From the NCBI RefSeq assembly GCF_023721715.1, contig NZ_JAMDLG010000007.1:1-64000 (forward strand): a stretch of DNA of 64,000 nucleotides, given 5' to 3'. The first letter of the stretch is position 1, and each line of letters begins with the position of its first letter. This document shows positions 31,102 through 46,067 of the stretch, piece after piece. Under the pieces are notes generated by a model that searched no databases, was not told where the DNA came from, and was given only the letters and a program-made list of their open reading frames with translations. Source of the stretch: Parasegetibacter sp. NRK P23 (GTDB lineage Bacteria > Bacteroidota > Bacteroidia > Chitinophagales > Chitinophagaceae). The position numbers and the translations under genes are program-made.

Positions 31102-32316
31102 ATGCAACACTCCAATTTCACCAGCCGCCTGCTGGCCGCAGGCATCACAGTATTCACCCTCGCAGGATGCGCCGCTACAAAGCAGGCTTCTTTTAAAAAA
31201 GATCCTGCATTATTGCAAACCATCGAACAGGAATTCAAAGACGGAGACGCCCAATACCAGGTGCTGATGAAAGCACTGCCTGAAGATAAGTTTCCAAAAA
31301 CCTTCTTCCCCAAAACAGGGAAACACGAGTTCAGCGGATCCGGCTGGTGGTGCAGCGGTTTCTATCCCGGTACACTGTTCTACCTCCATGAACAAACGAA
31401 GAACCCCGTTCTGGAGAAAGAACTGACACGTATTCTGAAGCCCCTGGAAAAAGAGCAGTTCAACAAAACCACACACGACCTCGGTTTTATGATGTTCTGC
31501 AGTTTCGGGAACGTGTACCTCAAAAATCCTACCCCCGAATACAAACAAATCCTCATCAACAGTGCGAAGTCACTCGCTTCCAGGTTCAACCCAACCGTAG
31601 GCTGCATCCGCTCCTGGGATTCGCGCAACAACGATTTCCTGGTGATCATCGACAATATGATGAACCTTGAATTGCTGTTCTGGGCCACCAAAGAAACAGG
31701 TGATTCTTCTTTCTACAACATCGCGGTAACGCACGCGAACACGACCATGAAAAATCACTTCCGCCCCGATTTCAGTTCCTATCATGTGATCAATTACAAC
31801 GCAACCGATGGTTCCGTAAAACAAAAGAAGACCGCACAGGGTTATTCGGATGCGTCCGCCTGGGCACGCGGACAGGCATGGGGACTATACGGATTCACCG
31901 TAATGTACCGCGCCACAAAAGATAAGAAATACCTGGAGCAGGCGGAACACATCGCCGATTTTATCCTGAACCATCCTAATCTTCCTGCCGATAAAATTCC
32001 TTACTGGGACTTTAACGCACCCGATATCCCCAAAGCATTACGCGATGCTTCCGCCGGAGCCGTAATGGCCGCCGCTTTCATGGAATTGTACAAATACACC
32101 GGGAAGGAGAAAGCAAAAACATATTACAATGCAGGTGAAACCATGATCCGCTCACTTTCAGCCGCGCCATACAATGCAGCGCCCGGTACCAATGGCGGAT
32201 TTATCCTGCAGCACAGTGTCGGGCATATTCCTCAGGGAACAGAAGTGGACGTGCCGCTCACGTATGCGGATTATTATTATGTTGAAGCGATGAAACGCTA
32301 TAAAGAAAACAGGTAA
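31102..32316 (+). CDS. GH88 unsaturated glucuronyl hydrolase, lipoprotein
   Basis: A 404-residue lipoprotein (lipobox TLAGC, Cys23) with an (alpha/alpha)6-barrel domain. GH88 enzymes hydrate and remove the 4,5-unsaturated uronate left by polysaccharide lyases. The two catalytic Asp positions match the family: Asp126 in THDLGFM and Asp184 in VIIDNMMNLELL. WARGQAWGLYGFTVMYRATKD and GAVMAAAFMELYKYTGKEKAK are also characteristic. It begins 11 bases after the BNR_4 gene and its stop overlaps the next GH43 ATG, so the three are one operon. Lipid anchoring places it facing the periplasm or cell surface. Confidence 0.93.
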   Translation: MQHSNFTSRLLAAGITVFTLAGCAATKQASFKKDPALLQTIEQEFKDGDAQYQVLMKALPEDKFPKTFFPKTGKHEFSGSGWWCSGFYPGTLFYLHEQTKNPVLEKELTRILKPLEKEQFNKTTHDLGFMMFCSFGNVYLKNPTPEYKQILINSAKSLASRFNPTVGCIRSWDSRNNDFLVIIDNMMNLELLFWATKETGDSSFYNIAVTHANTTMKNHFRPDFSSYHVINYNATDGSVKQKKTAQGYSDASAWARGQAWGLYGFTVMYRATKDKKYLEQAEHIADFILNHPNLPADKIPYWDFNAPDIPKALRDASAGAVMAAAFMELYKYTGKEKAKTYYNAGETMIRSLSAAPYNAAPGTNGGFILQHSVGHIPQGTEVDVPLTYADYYYVEAMKRYKENR

Positions 32317-33800
32317 TGAAACAACTGCTTGCCATATCGCTGTGCTTCGTTGCGTGGAATGCGGGCGCACAGGTGAAAAAGAACATCAATCTTAACCCCA
32401 TTATTCCGGATAATATTGCCGACCCTTCATTGGTGATGTTCCGTGATACATTTTATATGTATGCCACCACCGATGTGGACCATGGTCTTGCAAAGGGAGG
32501 ACCTCCTGTCGTTTGGAAGTCTGTGGATTTTAAAAACTGGAGCTTTGAAGGTGTATTGGAGATGGGCATGGATTGGAGCAAAGGTTATGCCTATACGAAC
32601 GAAAAGGGTGAACAGCGAACGGGTTATTTCCGCTACTGGGCACCCGGAAAACCCATCCGGCGGAAGGACAGGTTTTATCTTTTTCCAACCATCGTTACAC
32701 CCGACGACAAGGTGGGTACCTACGTGGTGGAATCGGATAACCCCGCAGGGCCGTTCCGCTTCATCAATGGAGACGGCGTTCATTTTCCTGCAAAAGACAC
32801 CGATGCAAAACCCATTGTGAATGATATTGATGGTGAGCCATTCGTAGATGTGGATGGCAGAACCTATATCTTCTGGCGCCAGCGTCAGGCAGTGGAAGTG
32901 AGCGACGACCTCCAGCGGCAGGTAAGTAAGGTGATTACCGTTCCAACCCTTCATGGCGCCTATTCGGAAGGACCGGGCATGTTCAGGCGGAAGGATATTT
33001 ACTATTATTTCTACACGCAATCAGGCGATGCGAGTTATGCCAACGCCTACATGATGAGCCGCAAGACATCTTTGGATGGGTTTGAAGTGCCTTCCGGTAA
33101 GAACATATTCATCCGTTCAGATACGGCTACGGGCGTATGGGGCCCGGGGCATGGAAACGTATTTCAACTGCCGGGAAAAGATGAATTCGTTTTTGTTTAC
33201 CTGGAATACGGCGAAGGCGGAACAACAAGGCAGGTATTCGCGAACAGGATGGTGTTCAATGCGGATGGTACCATACAACCGGTAATCCCAGATTTTAAAG
33301 GCGTGGATATTTTCCCTTCAAAAAGAAAAGCGACGGCTAACCCCTTTTCCGGAGCGGTTGTAACGGCTTCGTCTATACGAAAGGATCGTATCGTGAAAGG
33401 TACCATCGCCCCCGATCCCGATCTTGCCCGCACCACGAAAGGTTTATCCACACTAAAAGTGGAAAGGACAGCGACCTATCTTCCGGCCCATACGGTGGAT
33501 GGCTCAAACGGAACCCGCTGGCGCGCCGAAACCAACGACATCAAACCCTGGATACAATATGATCTCGGAAAAGTAAAGCGTATTGGAACAATTGAAATGT
33601 TCTTTGTTTTTCCGGCTTATGGCCATGCATGGTATCTGGAAAAATCTAACGATGGTAAAATATGGACCAGGTGCGCCACACAGGAAACTGTTGCCGTTCG
33701 TTCCCCGCATCTTGCAAAGAATATCGGTAAAGCCAGGTTTATCCGCATCTGTGTTACTGAAGGAGAACCAGGTATCTGGGAAATAAAACACAAACCTTAA
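32316..33800 (+). CDS. GH43 glycosidase with C-terminal discoidin (F5/8C) domain
   Basis: A 494-residue secreted enzyme (signal ends near NAGAQ). The five-bladed propeller of GH43 has the general base Asp36 in NIADPSL, the pKa-setting acidic segment DIDGEPFVDVDG and the acid Glu in YSEGPGMF. The last 135 residues form an F5/8 type C (CBM32-like) domain: TYLPAHTVDGSNGTRWRAE, WIQYDLGKVKRIGTIEMFF and KSNDGKIWTRC. GH43 enzymes remove arabinofuranose, xylose or galactose; CBM32 domains often bind galactose. The ATG overlaps the GH88 stop by one base. Substrate cannot be fixed by eye. Confidence 0.9.
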   Translation: MKQLLAISLCFVAWNAGAQVKKNINLNPIIPDNIADPSLVMFRDTFYMYATTDVDHGLAKGGPPVVWKSVDFKNWSFEGVLEMGMDWSKGYAYTNEKGEQRTGYFRYWAPGKPIRRKDRFYLFPTIVTPDDKVGTYVVESDNPAGPFRFINGDGVHFPAKDTDAKPIVNDIDGEPFVDVDGRTYIFWRQRQAVEVSDDLQRQVSKVITVPTLHGAYSEGPGMFRRKDIYYYFYTQSGDASYANAYMMSRKTSLDGFEVPSGKNIFIRSDTATGVWGPGHGNVFQLPGKDEFVFVYLEYGEGGTTRQVFANRMVFNADGTIQPVIPDFKGVDIFPSKRKATANPFSGAVVTASSIRKDRIVKGTIAPDPDLARTTKGLSTLKVERTATYLPAHTVDGSNGTRWRAETNDIKPWIQYDLGKVKRIGTIEMFFVFPAYGHAWYLEKSNDGKIWTRCATQETVAVRSPHLAKNIGKARFIRICVTEGEPGIWEIKHKP

Positions 33801-33872
33801 AACGCGCTGTTTCATTGCGAGGAGGAAACAATGCGTGAACTTTAAAATATGTCCATCAACAAAGGAGAAATA

Positions 33873-33900
33873 TTTCTCGCTACGGCGCTACGGCGCAACG
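33873..33900 (-). repeat. Single arm of the 8-mer palindromic repeat
   Basis: Minus-strand units TTGCGCCG, TAGCGCCG and TAGCGAGA, followed by AA, form one arm of the repeat family seen as a full hairpin at 41292-41356. It lies in the 137-base gap between two GH43 genes; no partner arm is present here. Confidence 0.7.
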
Positions 33901-33937
33901 GGAGTCGGCTTTTGAGGTGGAACCAAAATACTTCAGG

Positions 33938-34876
33938 ATGAAACTATTAGTCAGTATTCTTTTTCTTTCTGCCATAACCGCGCAGGCATCGGTAGATACG
34001 TTAAAGCCACCGGCACCGGCTTTGCCCGGTGTGTTCGCCGATCCGCATATCGCGGCTTTCGGGAAAAAGTTTTATCTATACCCTACTACAGATGGTACCA
34101 CCGGCTGGATGAGTGATCATTTTACCGCCTGGTCTTCTGCTGATCTCATCCACTGGAAACCCGAGGGTACGATTCTCGACCTGAAAAAAGACATCACCTG
34201 GGCCGACGAGCGTGCATGGGCGCCAGCCATCGCTTATAAGAATAAAAGATACTATTACTATTTTTCGGCCGATGTAAATATCGGTGTGGCTGTTTCCGAT
34301 AAGCCTGCCGGTCCGTTCAAAGATCCGATCGGGAAACCCCTCGTTCCAAAAGGAAAACTTCGGGGCCAGATGATCGACCCGATGGTGTTCGTAGACGATG
34401 ACGGGAGCGCATATCTCTATTGGGGACAGGGCAACTGCAATATGGTGAAGCTGAACGATGATATGGTTTCCTACGACAGTACCACGCTTACCAGTTTCAG
34501 GCCGCAGGGGTACAATGAAGGATCGTTCGTATTCAAGCGCAACGGCACCTATTACCTGATGTGGTCGGAATATGATACCCGTGATCCCCGGTATTCCGTG
34601 GCGTATGCTACTTCGAAATCGCCGTTGGGACCTTATATAAAAGCTGAAAAGAATCCGGTATTGAAGGGGCGCGACCTTGTGAAAGGCGCGGGACACCATT
34701 CCGTGGTGCAGGTGCCTGGAAAAGATGAATGGTACATCGCCTACCACCGGTTTAAGATTCCCGATGGGAATGGTTATAACCGTGAAACCTGTATTTCCCC
34801 TATGCGCTTTGATGCGGAAGGGAATATTCTGCCCGTGGATGTGTATGAATCAGTACCCGAAAAAAAGAGAAAATAA
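33938..34876 (+). CDS. GH43 glycosidase, single domain
   Basis: A 312-residue secreted enzyme (signal ends near AQASVD) consisting only of the GH43 propeller. The catalytic acids are clear: Asp35 in VFADPHI, Asp147 in MIDPMVFVDDDG and Glu194 in YNEGSFVFKRNGTYYLMWSEYD. Likely activities are exo-beta-1,3-galactanase, arabinofuranosidase or xylosidase. The ATG at 33938 gives a normal signal peptide; an upstream in-frame ATG at 33917 only adds seven residues next to the repeat. It lies 137 bases after the previous gene, the first real gap in the cluster, with a repeat arm between. Confidence 0.9.
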   Translation: MKLLVSILFLSAITAQASVDTLKPPAPALPGVFADPHIAAFGKKFYLYPTTDGTTGWMSDHFTAWSSADLIHWKPEGTILDLKKDITWADERAWAPAIAYKNKRYYYYFSADVNIGVAVSDKPAGPFKDPIGKPLVPKGKLRGQMIDPMVFVDDDGSAYLYWGQGNCNMVKLNDDMVSYDSTTLTSFRPQGYNEGSFVFKRNGTYYLMWSEYDTRDPRYSVAYATSKSPLGPYIKAEKNPVLKGRDLVKGAGHHSVVQVPGKDEWYIAYHRFKIPDGNGYNRETCISPMRFDAEGNILPVDVYESVPEKKRK

Positions 34877-34956
34877 CCCCTTAAGTGTGGAGGATCAAAG
34901 GTAAATTGCGGGTTGTGTAATCGTTTACGTAGCGGATGGTGCTACGGGGCGTTTGA

Positions 34957-41283
<6,327 letters not shown>

Positions 41284-41291
41284 CAGTTTTC

Positions 41292-41356
41292 CCGTTGCGT
41301 CGTAGCGTCGTTGCGAGAAATTATTTTTTTCTCGCAACGACGCTACGACGCAACGG
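41292..41356. repeat. Perfect 29-bp palindrome built of 8-mer units
   Basis: Arms 41292-41320 and 41328-41356 are perfectly complementary over 29 bases with a seven-base loop (TTATTTT). The left arm reads as TTGCGTCG, TAGCGTCG and TTGCGAGA units plus AA. It lies in the 117-base gap between the second GH2 and DUF2264. There is no U-tract after the stem. Related single or paired arms are at 311-340, 33873-33900, 63651-63678 and 63824-63851. Confidence 0.9.
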
Positions 41357-41400
41357 ATACCTTACCAGTTGAAAACTAATACTGTCAGAAATAAACTTAC

Positions 41401-42630
41401 ATGCGCCCAGCGAAATTCTTACTCCTCTGCCTCCTTTCTTCCCCCCTCTTCGCCCAGAAGAAAGGGAAACCAACCACGCAACCACCAGCCACTGTGCGCC
41501 AGCAATGGCTGATGCACATGCAGAAAGTAGTGCGCCCCGTGCTGTACAACCTGGCCAATGATAGCCTTAAAATCAATATGCCGGTAGAAACAGCGCCCAA
41601 TATCGATAACAGGAATCACCGCACGCGGGTAAGCTACCTGGAAGCTTTCGGGCGCACCATGAGCGGCATCGCTCCCTGGCTCCAAAGCGAAGCCGGTGAT
41701 GCCAACGAAAAGGCCCTGCGTGCACAATACCGCGCCTGGACCCTCAAAGCATTGGCCAACGCAGTGGATTCCTCCACCAACGATTATATGTTGTGGGACG
41801 GTGGACAACCATTGGTGGATGCTTCTTTCCTCGCCCTGGGCCTGGTCCGCTGCCCGTGGATCTGGGAAAACACCGATGAACTGACCCGTAAAAGAACGGT
41901 GGAGGTGTTTGTGAGAACACGGAACACTGTTCCGGTTTATTCCAACTGGATTCTCTTCCAGGCGATGATAGAAACGTTTTTCCTGAAATATGGCTATCCT
42001 TATGATAAAGTTAGAATTGAATTTGGTGTGAGGGAATTCGCGCAGCATTGGTACACCGGTGATGGCATGTTTTCCGATGGCATGAACTTCGCGCTGGATT
42101 ATTACAATAGTTATGTGATCCAGCCCTACCTCACCGCGATCCTGGAGGTTACCGGAAAGAGTTACAACTGGTTCGTGCCGAAGTTCGATAAGATCAGTAA
42201 GCGGTACGCGGAGATACAGGAACGCCTCATCAATGCTGATGGAAGCTTTCCCGCTATCGGTCGTTCCATCGTGTACCGTGGCGGCGCTTTCCAGCACCTG
42301 GCCGATATGGCGGCACGAAAGCGATTGCCGCCAGGTTTAAAGCCCGCGCAGGTACGCGGTGCCCTTACCGCAGTGATTACGCGGACATTGGGTGCGCCAA
42401 AAACTTTTAATGAAAAGGGATGGCTCACGCTGGGCCTTTATGGAGAACAACCAGGTCTGGCTGATTTTTACATCACCACGGGGTCGCTTTACTTGTGCGC
42501 AACCATCTTCCTCCCGCTGGGCCTGCCGGAAACTGATCCTTTCTGGGCTGATCCGGACACGCCTTGGTCCTCCGCGGCCATCTGGAGTGGGCAAGACGCG
42601 AAGGTGGACCATGCCCTCGATCTGAAATAA
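41401..42630 (+). CDS. DUF2264 family protein (putative GH154-like beta-glucuronidase)
   Basis: A 409-residue exported protein (signal ends near LFAQKK) with the DUF2264 pattern: TRVSYLEAFGRTMSGIAPWL, WDGGQPLVDASFLALGLVRCPW, FQAMIETFFLKYGYPYD, YTGDGMFSDGMNFALDYYNSYVIQPYL and RLINADGSFPAIGRSIVYRGGAFQHLADMAARKRLP. These fit an alpha/alpha barrel. My recollection is that CAZy family GH154, with beta-glucuronidase activity in arabinogalactan loci, corresponds to DUF2264; that should be verified. The cluster position, with uronate-acting neighbours, is consistent. Enzyme activity is inferred. Confidence 0.85.
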   Translation: MRPAKFLLLCLLSSPLFAQKKGKPTTQPPATVRQQWLMHMQKVVRPVLYNLANDSLKINMPVETAPNIDNRNHRTRVSYLEAFGRTMSGIAPWLQSEAGDANEKALRAQYRAWTLKALANAVDSSTNDYMLWDGGQPLVDASFLALGLVRCPWIWENTDELTRKRTVEVFVRTRNTVPVYSNWILFQAMIETFFLKYGYPYDKVRIEFGVREFAQHWYTGDGMFSDGMNFALDYYNSYVIQPYLTAILEVTGKSYNWFVPKFDKISKRYAEIQERLINADGSFPAIGRSIVYRGGAFQHLADMAARKRLPPGLKPAQVRGALTAVITRTLGAPKTFNEKGWLTLGLYGEQPGLADFYITTGSLYLCATIFLPLGLPETDPFWADPDTPWSSAAIWSGQDAKVDHALDLK

Positions 42631-42676
42631 AAATGTATTTTTAAAACTTACGGGATTTCCCCCAACCGGTTAAGCT

Positions 42677-43627
42677 ATGTTCAAAAAAGTCTTCGTTAAA
42701 GCACTGCTTAGTGTGCTGTTTTTTTCTCCTGTTCTATCCACTTTTTCCCAGGATAAAGTTTACATGTTCAGCTATTTTAAAGGGAATGGAGAAGATGGCC
42801 TACACATGGCTTACAGCATGGACGGATTGAAATGGGAAGCGATGAACAATGATAAATCGCTGTTGAAACCCACAGTGGCCAGCGATAAACTCATGCGCGA
42901 CCCCTGCATCATCAAAGGCGCGGATGGCCTGTTCCACATGGTATGGACCGTAAGCTGGAAGGATCGTGGTATCGGATATGCGTCTTCTCCTGATCTGGTG
43001 AACTGGTCGGAACAACAATTCATTCCTGTCATGATGCACGAACCGGAAGCGAAGAACTGCTGGGCACCCGAGATCACTTACGATAAAAAGAAAAAACAAT
43101 ATGTGATCTATTGGGCTACGACGATTCCCGGACGTTTCCCGGAAACGGATATTCCCGGCAACGACAATAACCACCGGATGTATTATGTTACCACAAAGGA
43201 TTTTAAGAAATTTTCCACCGCGAAAGTGATGTATGATCAGGGCTTCAATGTAATTGATGCCACGATCCATAAGATTGGAAAGAAATTCGTCATGTTCCTG
43301 AAGGATGAAACAAAAGTACCCGTGGCCCAGAAAAACCTCCGCACCGCCACCAGTAAAAAACTGACAAGTGGATACGGAAAACCATCTGCCCCCATCACCG
43401 GAAAATACTGGGCCGAAGGACCAACAGTAATTAAAGTTGGCGATGAATGGATCGTTTACTTCGACAAATACACCGAACATAAATATGGCGCCGTTTCTTC
43501 TAAGGACCTGGTGAACTGGACCGATATCTCCGACAAAGTTCAGTTTCCGAAAGGCACGCGTCATGGTACCGTTTTCTCCGTCACGAAAGCTGAATTCGAT
43601 AACATGCAGCAATTGCTGAAAAAATAA
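42677..43627 (+). CDS. GH43-like glycosidase, diverged
   Basis: A 316-residue secreted protein (signal ends near TFSQ) with a five-bladed propeller. Catalytic candidates are Asp75 in MRDPCII, Asp194 in VIDATIHKIG and Glu247 in WAEGPTVIKVGDEWIVYFDKY. The repeated DGLHMAYSMDGLKWE and IGYASSPDLVNWSEQ strands are typical of GH43/GH32-like propellers. The gene is in the cluster, 46 bases after DUF2264. It is more distant from the other two GH43 proteins than they are from each other, so a different subfamily is likely. Substrate unknown. Confidence 0.82.
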   Translation: MFKKVFVKALLSVLFFSPVLSTFSQDKVYMFSYFKGNGEDGLHMAYSMDGLKWEAMNNDKSLLKPTVASDKLMRDPCIIKGADGLFHMVWTVSWKDRGIGYASSPDLVNWSEQQFIPVMMHEPEAKNCWAPEITYDKKKKQYVIYWATTIPGRFPETDIPGNDNNHRMYYVTTKDFKKFSTAKVMYDQGFNVIDATIHKIGKKFVMFLKDETKVPVAQKNLRTATSKKLTSGYGKPSAPITGKYWAEGPTVIKVGDEWIVYFDKYTEHKYGAVSSKDLVNWTDISDKVQFPKGTRHGTVFSVTKAEFDNMQQLLKK

Positions 43628-43662
43628 CCCCGTTGTTTGCTTCGCTATTTAAATACGACATC

Positions 43663-45630
43663 ATGAAAAAAGTTTCCATTGCATTGGCCCTTTCCGGTAT
43701 GCTCTCCATTACCACCGCAACGGCTCAATCGCCCGCTACCATTGTGGTGCAGGCAGGTAAAACCATTGCCCCGGTTCAACCCACCATGTGGGGTGTTTTT
43801 TTTGAGGACATCAACTTTGGCGCCGATGGCGGCCTTTATGCTGAACTGGTGAAGAACCGCTCTTTTGAATTTTCTATGCCCATGATGGGCTGGCGGGAAA
43901 CCAGGCGGAACACCGGGAATGTGCTGATCACCAATCACCAGGAAATGAGCAGCGCTAACCCGAGGTATGCAAAGATCACCATCAATGCACCGGACTCCGG
44001 TTACCAGCTGGTGAACGAAGGCTTCCGCGGTATGGGGCTGAAAGCGAATGATACCTACGATTTTTCGATGTGGGCCGATATGGGCAGGGCACGCAATGTG
44101 CAACTGGAAATAGAACTTTTAAATGAGAAGAACCAGGTAATCGGAAGTTCGCCTGTGGCGGCTTCGGGATCAGGCTGGAAGAAATACGTGGCGGCTGTAA
44201 CCGCAAAGGAAACCACGGCCAAAGGCAAACTCCGTCTCGTATTCAAGGGAACGGGCGTTGTGGATGCAGATATGATATCCCTGTTCCCCCGCGATACCTG
44301 GAAAGGCAGACCCGGTGGTTTGCGCAAAGACCTCGTGCAACTGCTCGCCGATATGAAGCCCGGTTTCGTTCGTTTTCCAGGTGGCTGTATCGTTGAAGGG
44401 CGCGACCTGAACAACCGGTACCAATGGAAAAAAACGGTAGGCCCGGTAGAAAGCCGCGAACTTATCATCAACCGCTGGAACACCGAATTCGCACACCGTT
44501 CAGCGCCCGATTATTTCCAGAGTTTCGGACTGGGGTTCTATGAATATTTTCTCCTTTCCGAAGACCTCGGCGCGCAACCGCTGCCCATCCTCAACTGTGG
44601 TATGGCCTGCCAGTACAATACCGGTGAAGTGGTGGACCTCGACGAACTGGAACCTTACATACAGGATGCGCTGGATCTGATAGAATTCGCTAACGGAAGC
44701 GTACAAACGAAGTGGGGAAAGCTCCGCGCCGATATGGGGCACCCGGCGCCCTTCAACCTCACCATGCTGGGCGTGGGCAACGAACAGTGGGATGTGCAGT
44801 ATATTGAACGTTACAAACGTTTCGAAAAAAGGCTCAAAGAAAAATACCCCGAAATAAAAATCATTTCCGGCTCCGGCCCGTATTATTCAGGTCCGCAGTT
44901 CGAGTACGCCTGGAAAGAATTGAAAAAGCTGGGCCCCGCTTTCATTGATGAGCATTATTATGTTAGTCCCGACTGGTTTTTCAACAACGCGAAGCGCTAC
45001 GACTCCTACGACCGCACCGGTCCCAAAGTATTCGCGGGTGAATACGCCGCCCATGGTAAAGAGGATAAGGCGCCCGAATCGCGCAATACCTGGCTCAGCG
45101 CCCTGGCGGAAGCGGCTTATATGACCGGTCTGGAACGCAATGCCGACGTGGTGCAAATGTGTGCCTATGCGCCCCTGTTCGCCCACGTGGAAGCCTGGCA
45201 GTGGCGCCCAGACCTGATCTGGTTCGATAACCTGAAAGCAGTGGGTACCCCGAATTATTATGTTCAGAAACTTTACGCCAATTACAAGGGCACAAAAGTA
45301 GTACCCGCACTCCTGAACGGCGTTCCCGTTACCGGACAGGACAGCCTGTACGCAAGTGCTGTAATAGATGAGCCAACTGGTAAATTGTACGTGAAACTGG
45401 TGAACAACGCAGCGGTGGAACGCGTGATTAATATCCAACCAACTGGTTGGAAAAACACGAAGAAAGTAGGGGTAAAAACACTTTCTTCCACCGATCTGAT
45501 GCAGTATAATTCTGTGGAAGAGCCCACTGCCGTAACACCCAAAGAAAGTACAGGCAGCGTTAAAAAAGGAATGCTTCAACTTACCGTTCCGGCAAAAAGT
45601 TTCCAGGTCATCGAAGTCGGCAACAAGTAA
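43663..45630 (+). CDS. GH51 alpha-L-arabinofuranosidase
   Basis: A 655-residue exported enzyme (signal ends near TTATAQ). A carbohydrate-binding-like beta-sandwich (about 60-205) precedes the TIM barrel. The GH51 opening GVFFEDINFGADGGLYAELVKNRSFE is clear. The acid/base is Glu374 in GVGNEQWD and the nucleophile Glu460 in FAGEYAAHG. A C-terminal beta-sandwich completes it. GH51 enzymes release alpha-L-arabinofuranose from arabinans, arabinogalactans or arabinoxylans. It is the last gene of the cluster. The ATG at 43663 gives a good signal peptide; an ATG at 43633 adds ten residues. Confidence 0.94.
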   Translation: MKKVSIALALSGMLSITTATAQSPATIVVQAGKTIAPVQPTMWGVFFEDINFGADGGLYAELVKNRSFEFSMPMMGWRETRRNTGNVLITNHQEMSSANPRYAKITINAPDSGYQLVNEGFRGMGLKANDTYDFSMWADMGRARNVQLEIELLNEKNQVIGSSPVAASGSGWKKYVAAVTAKETTAKGKLRLVFKGTGVVDADMISLFPRDTWKGRPGGLRKDLVQLLADMKPGFVRFPGGCIVEGRDLNNRYQWKKTVGPVESRELIINRWNTEFAHRSAPDYFQSFGLGFYEYFLLSEDLGAQPLPILNCGMACQYNTGEVVDLDELEPYIQDALDLIEFANGSVQTKWGKLRADMGHPAPFNLTMLGVGNEQWDVQYIERYKRFEKRLKEKYPEIKIISGSGPYYSGPQFEYAWKELKKLGPAFIDEHYYVSPDWFFNNAKRYDSYDRTGPKVFAGEYAAHGKEDKAPESRNTWLSALAEAAYMTGLERNADVVQMCAYAPLFAHVEAWQWRPDLIWFDNLKAVGTPNYYVQKLYANYKGTKVVPALLNGVPVTGQDSLYASAVIDEPTGKLYVKLVNNAAVERVINIQPTGWKNTKKVGVKTLSSTDLMQYNSVEEPTAVTPKESTGSVKKGMLQLTVPAKSFQVIEVGNK

Positions 45631-45772
45631 AATACAGTTCCACTACTTGAGTTGATCCTGCAAGAAATCCAACCCAAGTGTTCAGCAACACAGTGCTCAA
45701 CGATTTACCATAACGTTAATGAAGGGATATTCGTCTTTCCCCACTAACCGAATCGAATACCCTGAACGCTGT

Positions 45773-45792
45773 CCCTCTCCCCCGGGAGAGGG
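45773..45792. repeat. REP-like GC-rich palindrome
   Basis: CCCTCTCCC (45773-45781) and GGGAGAGGG (45784-45792) are perfectly complementary around two bases, followed by GGCGGGGTGAGG. This form of palindrome is widespread as dispersed intergenic repeats in many bacteria. It is in the 244-base gap after GH51; the rest of that gap before the terminator shows nothing recognisable. Confidence 0.6.
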
Positions 45793-45810
45793 GGCGGGGT
45801 GAGGCCCAAA

Positions 45811-45844
45811 AAAAGCCTGTATCGTTAGTGCGATACAGGCTTTT
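45811..45844. terminator. Bidirectional terminator between GH51 and the clpX-side genes
   Basis: Arms 45811-45824 and 45831-45844 pair perfectly over 14 bases (AAAAGCCTGTATCG) with a six-base loop. A run of A precedes and T follows, giving U-tracts on both strands. It ends both the carbohydrate cluster and the minus-strand clpX/small-protein transcript. Confidence 0.85.
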
Positions 45845-45874
45845 CCTATTTATAAACCCACCGGAATTGAACTT

Positions 45875-46045
45875 CTAATCCAGAAAATCTTCTTCCTTCG
45901 GCTTATACTTATCAAACAGTTTATCAATCGCTCCCGCGAACAACGGGAATTTCTCTTTTGTAAAATCTTTGATTACGGAAATGGCTTTGTAAGCCTGCTC
46001 CTCTGTTAAACCTTCCGCTTTCAGGCGATCCAGCAGATCATTCAT
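45875..46045 (-). CDS. 56-residue conserved-looking helical protein downstream of clpX
   Basis: A short minus-strand gene: ATG at 46043-46045, stop TAG at 45875-45877. The protein begins MNDLLDRLKAEGLTEEQAY, continues through AISVIKDFTKEKFPLFAGAI and ends KLFDKYKPKEEDFLD. It has no signal or membrane segment, and is predicted as two or three amphipathic helices. It starts 22 bases after the clpX stop and ends 31 bases before a strong terminator, so it fits the same transcript. A gene-like start, amino-acid composition and spacing argue for reality. I do not recognise the family. A link to ClpXP is inference from position. Confidence 0.7.
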   Translation of the reverse strand: MNDLLDRLKAEGLTEEQAYKAISVIKDFTKEKFPLFAGAIDKLFDKYKPKEEDFLD

Positions 46046-46067
46046 TGACGTGTGATTTATTCGGTTA

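Noticed and set aside
41292-41356. CRISPR array
   Set aside because: Repeat units are palindrome arms in only two copies here, with no unique spacers and no cas genes in the window.
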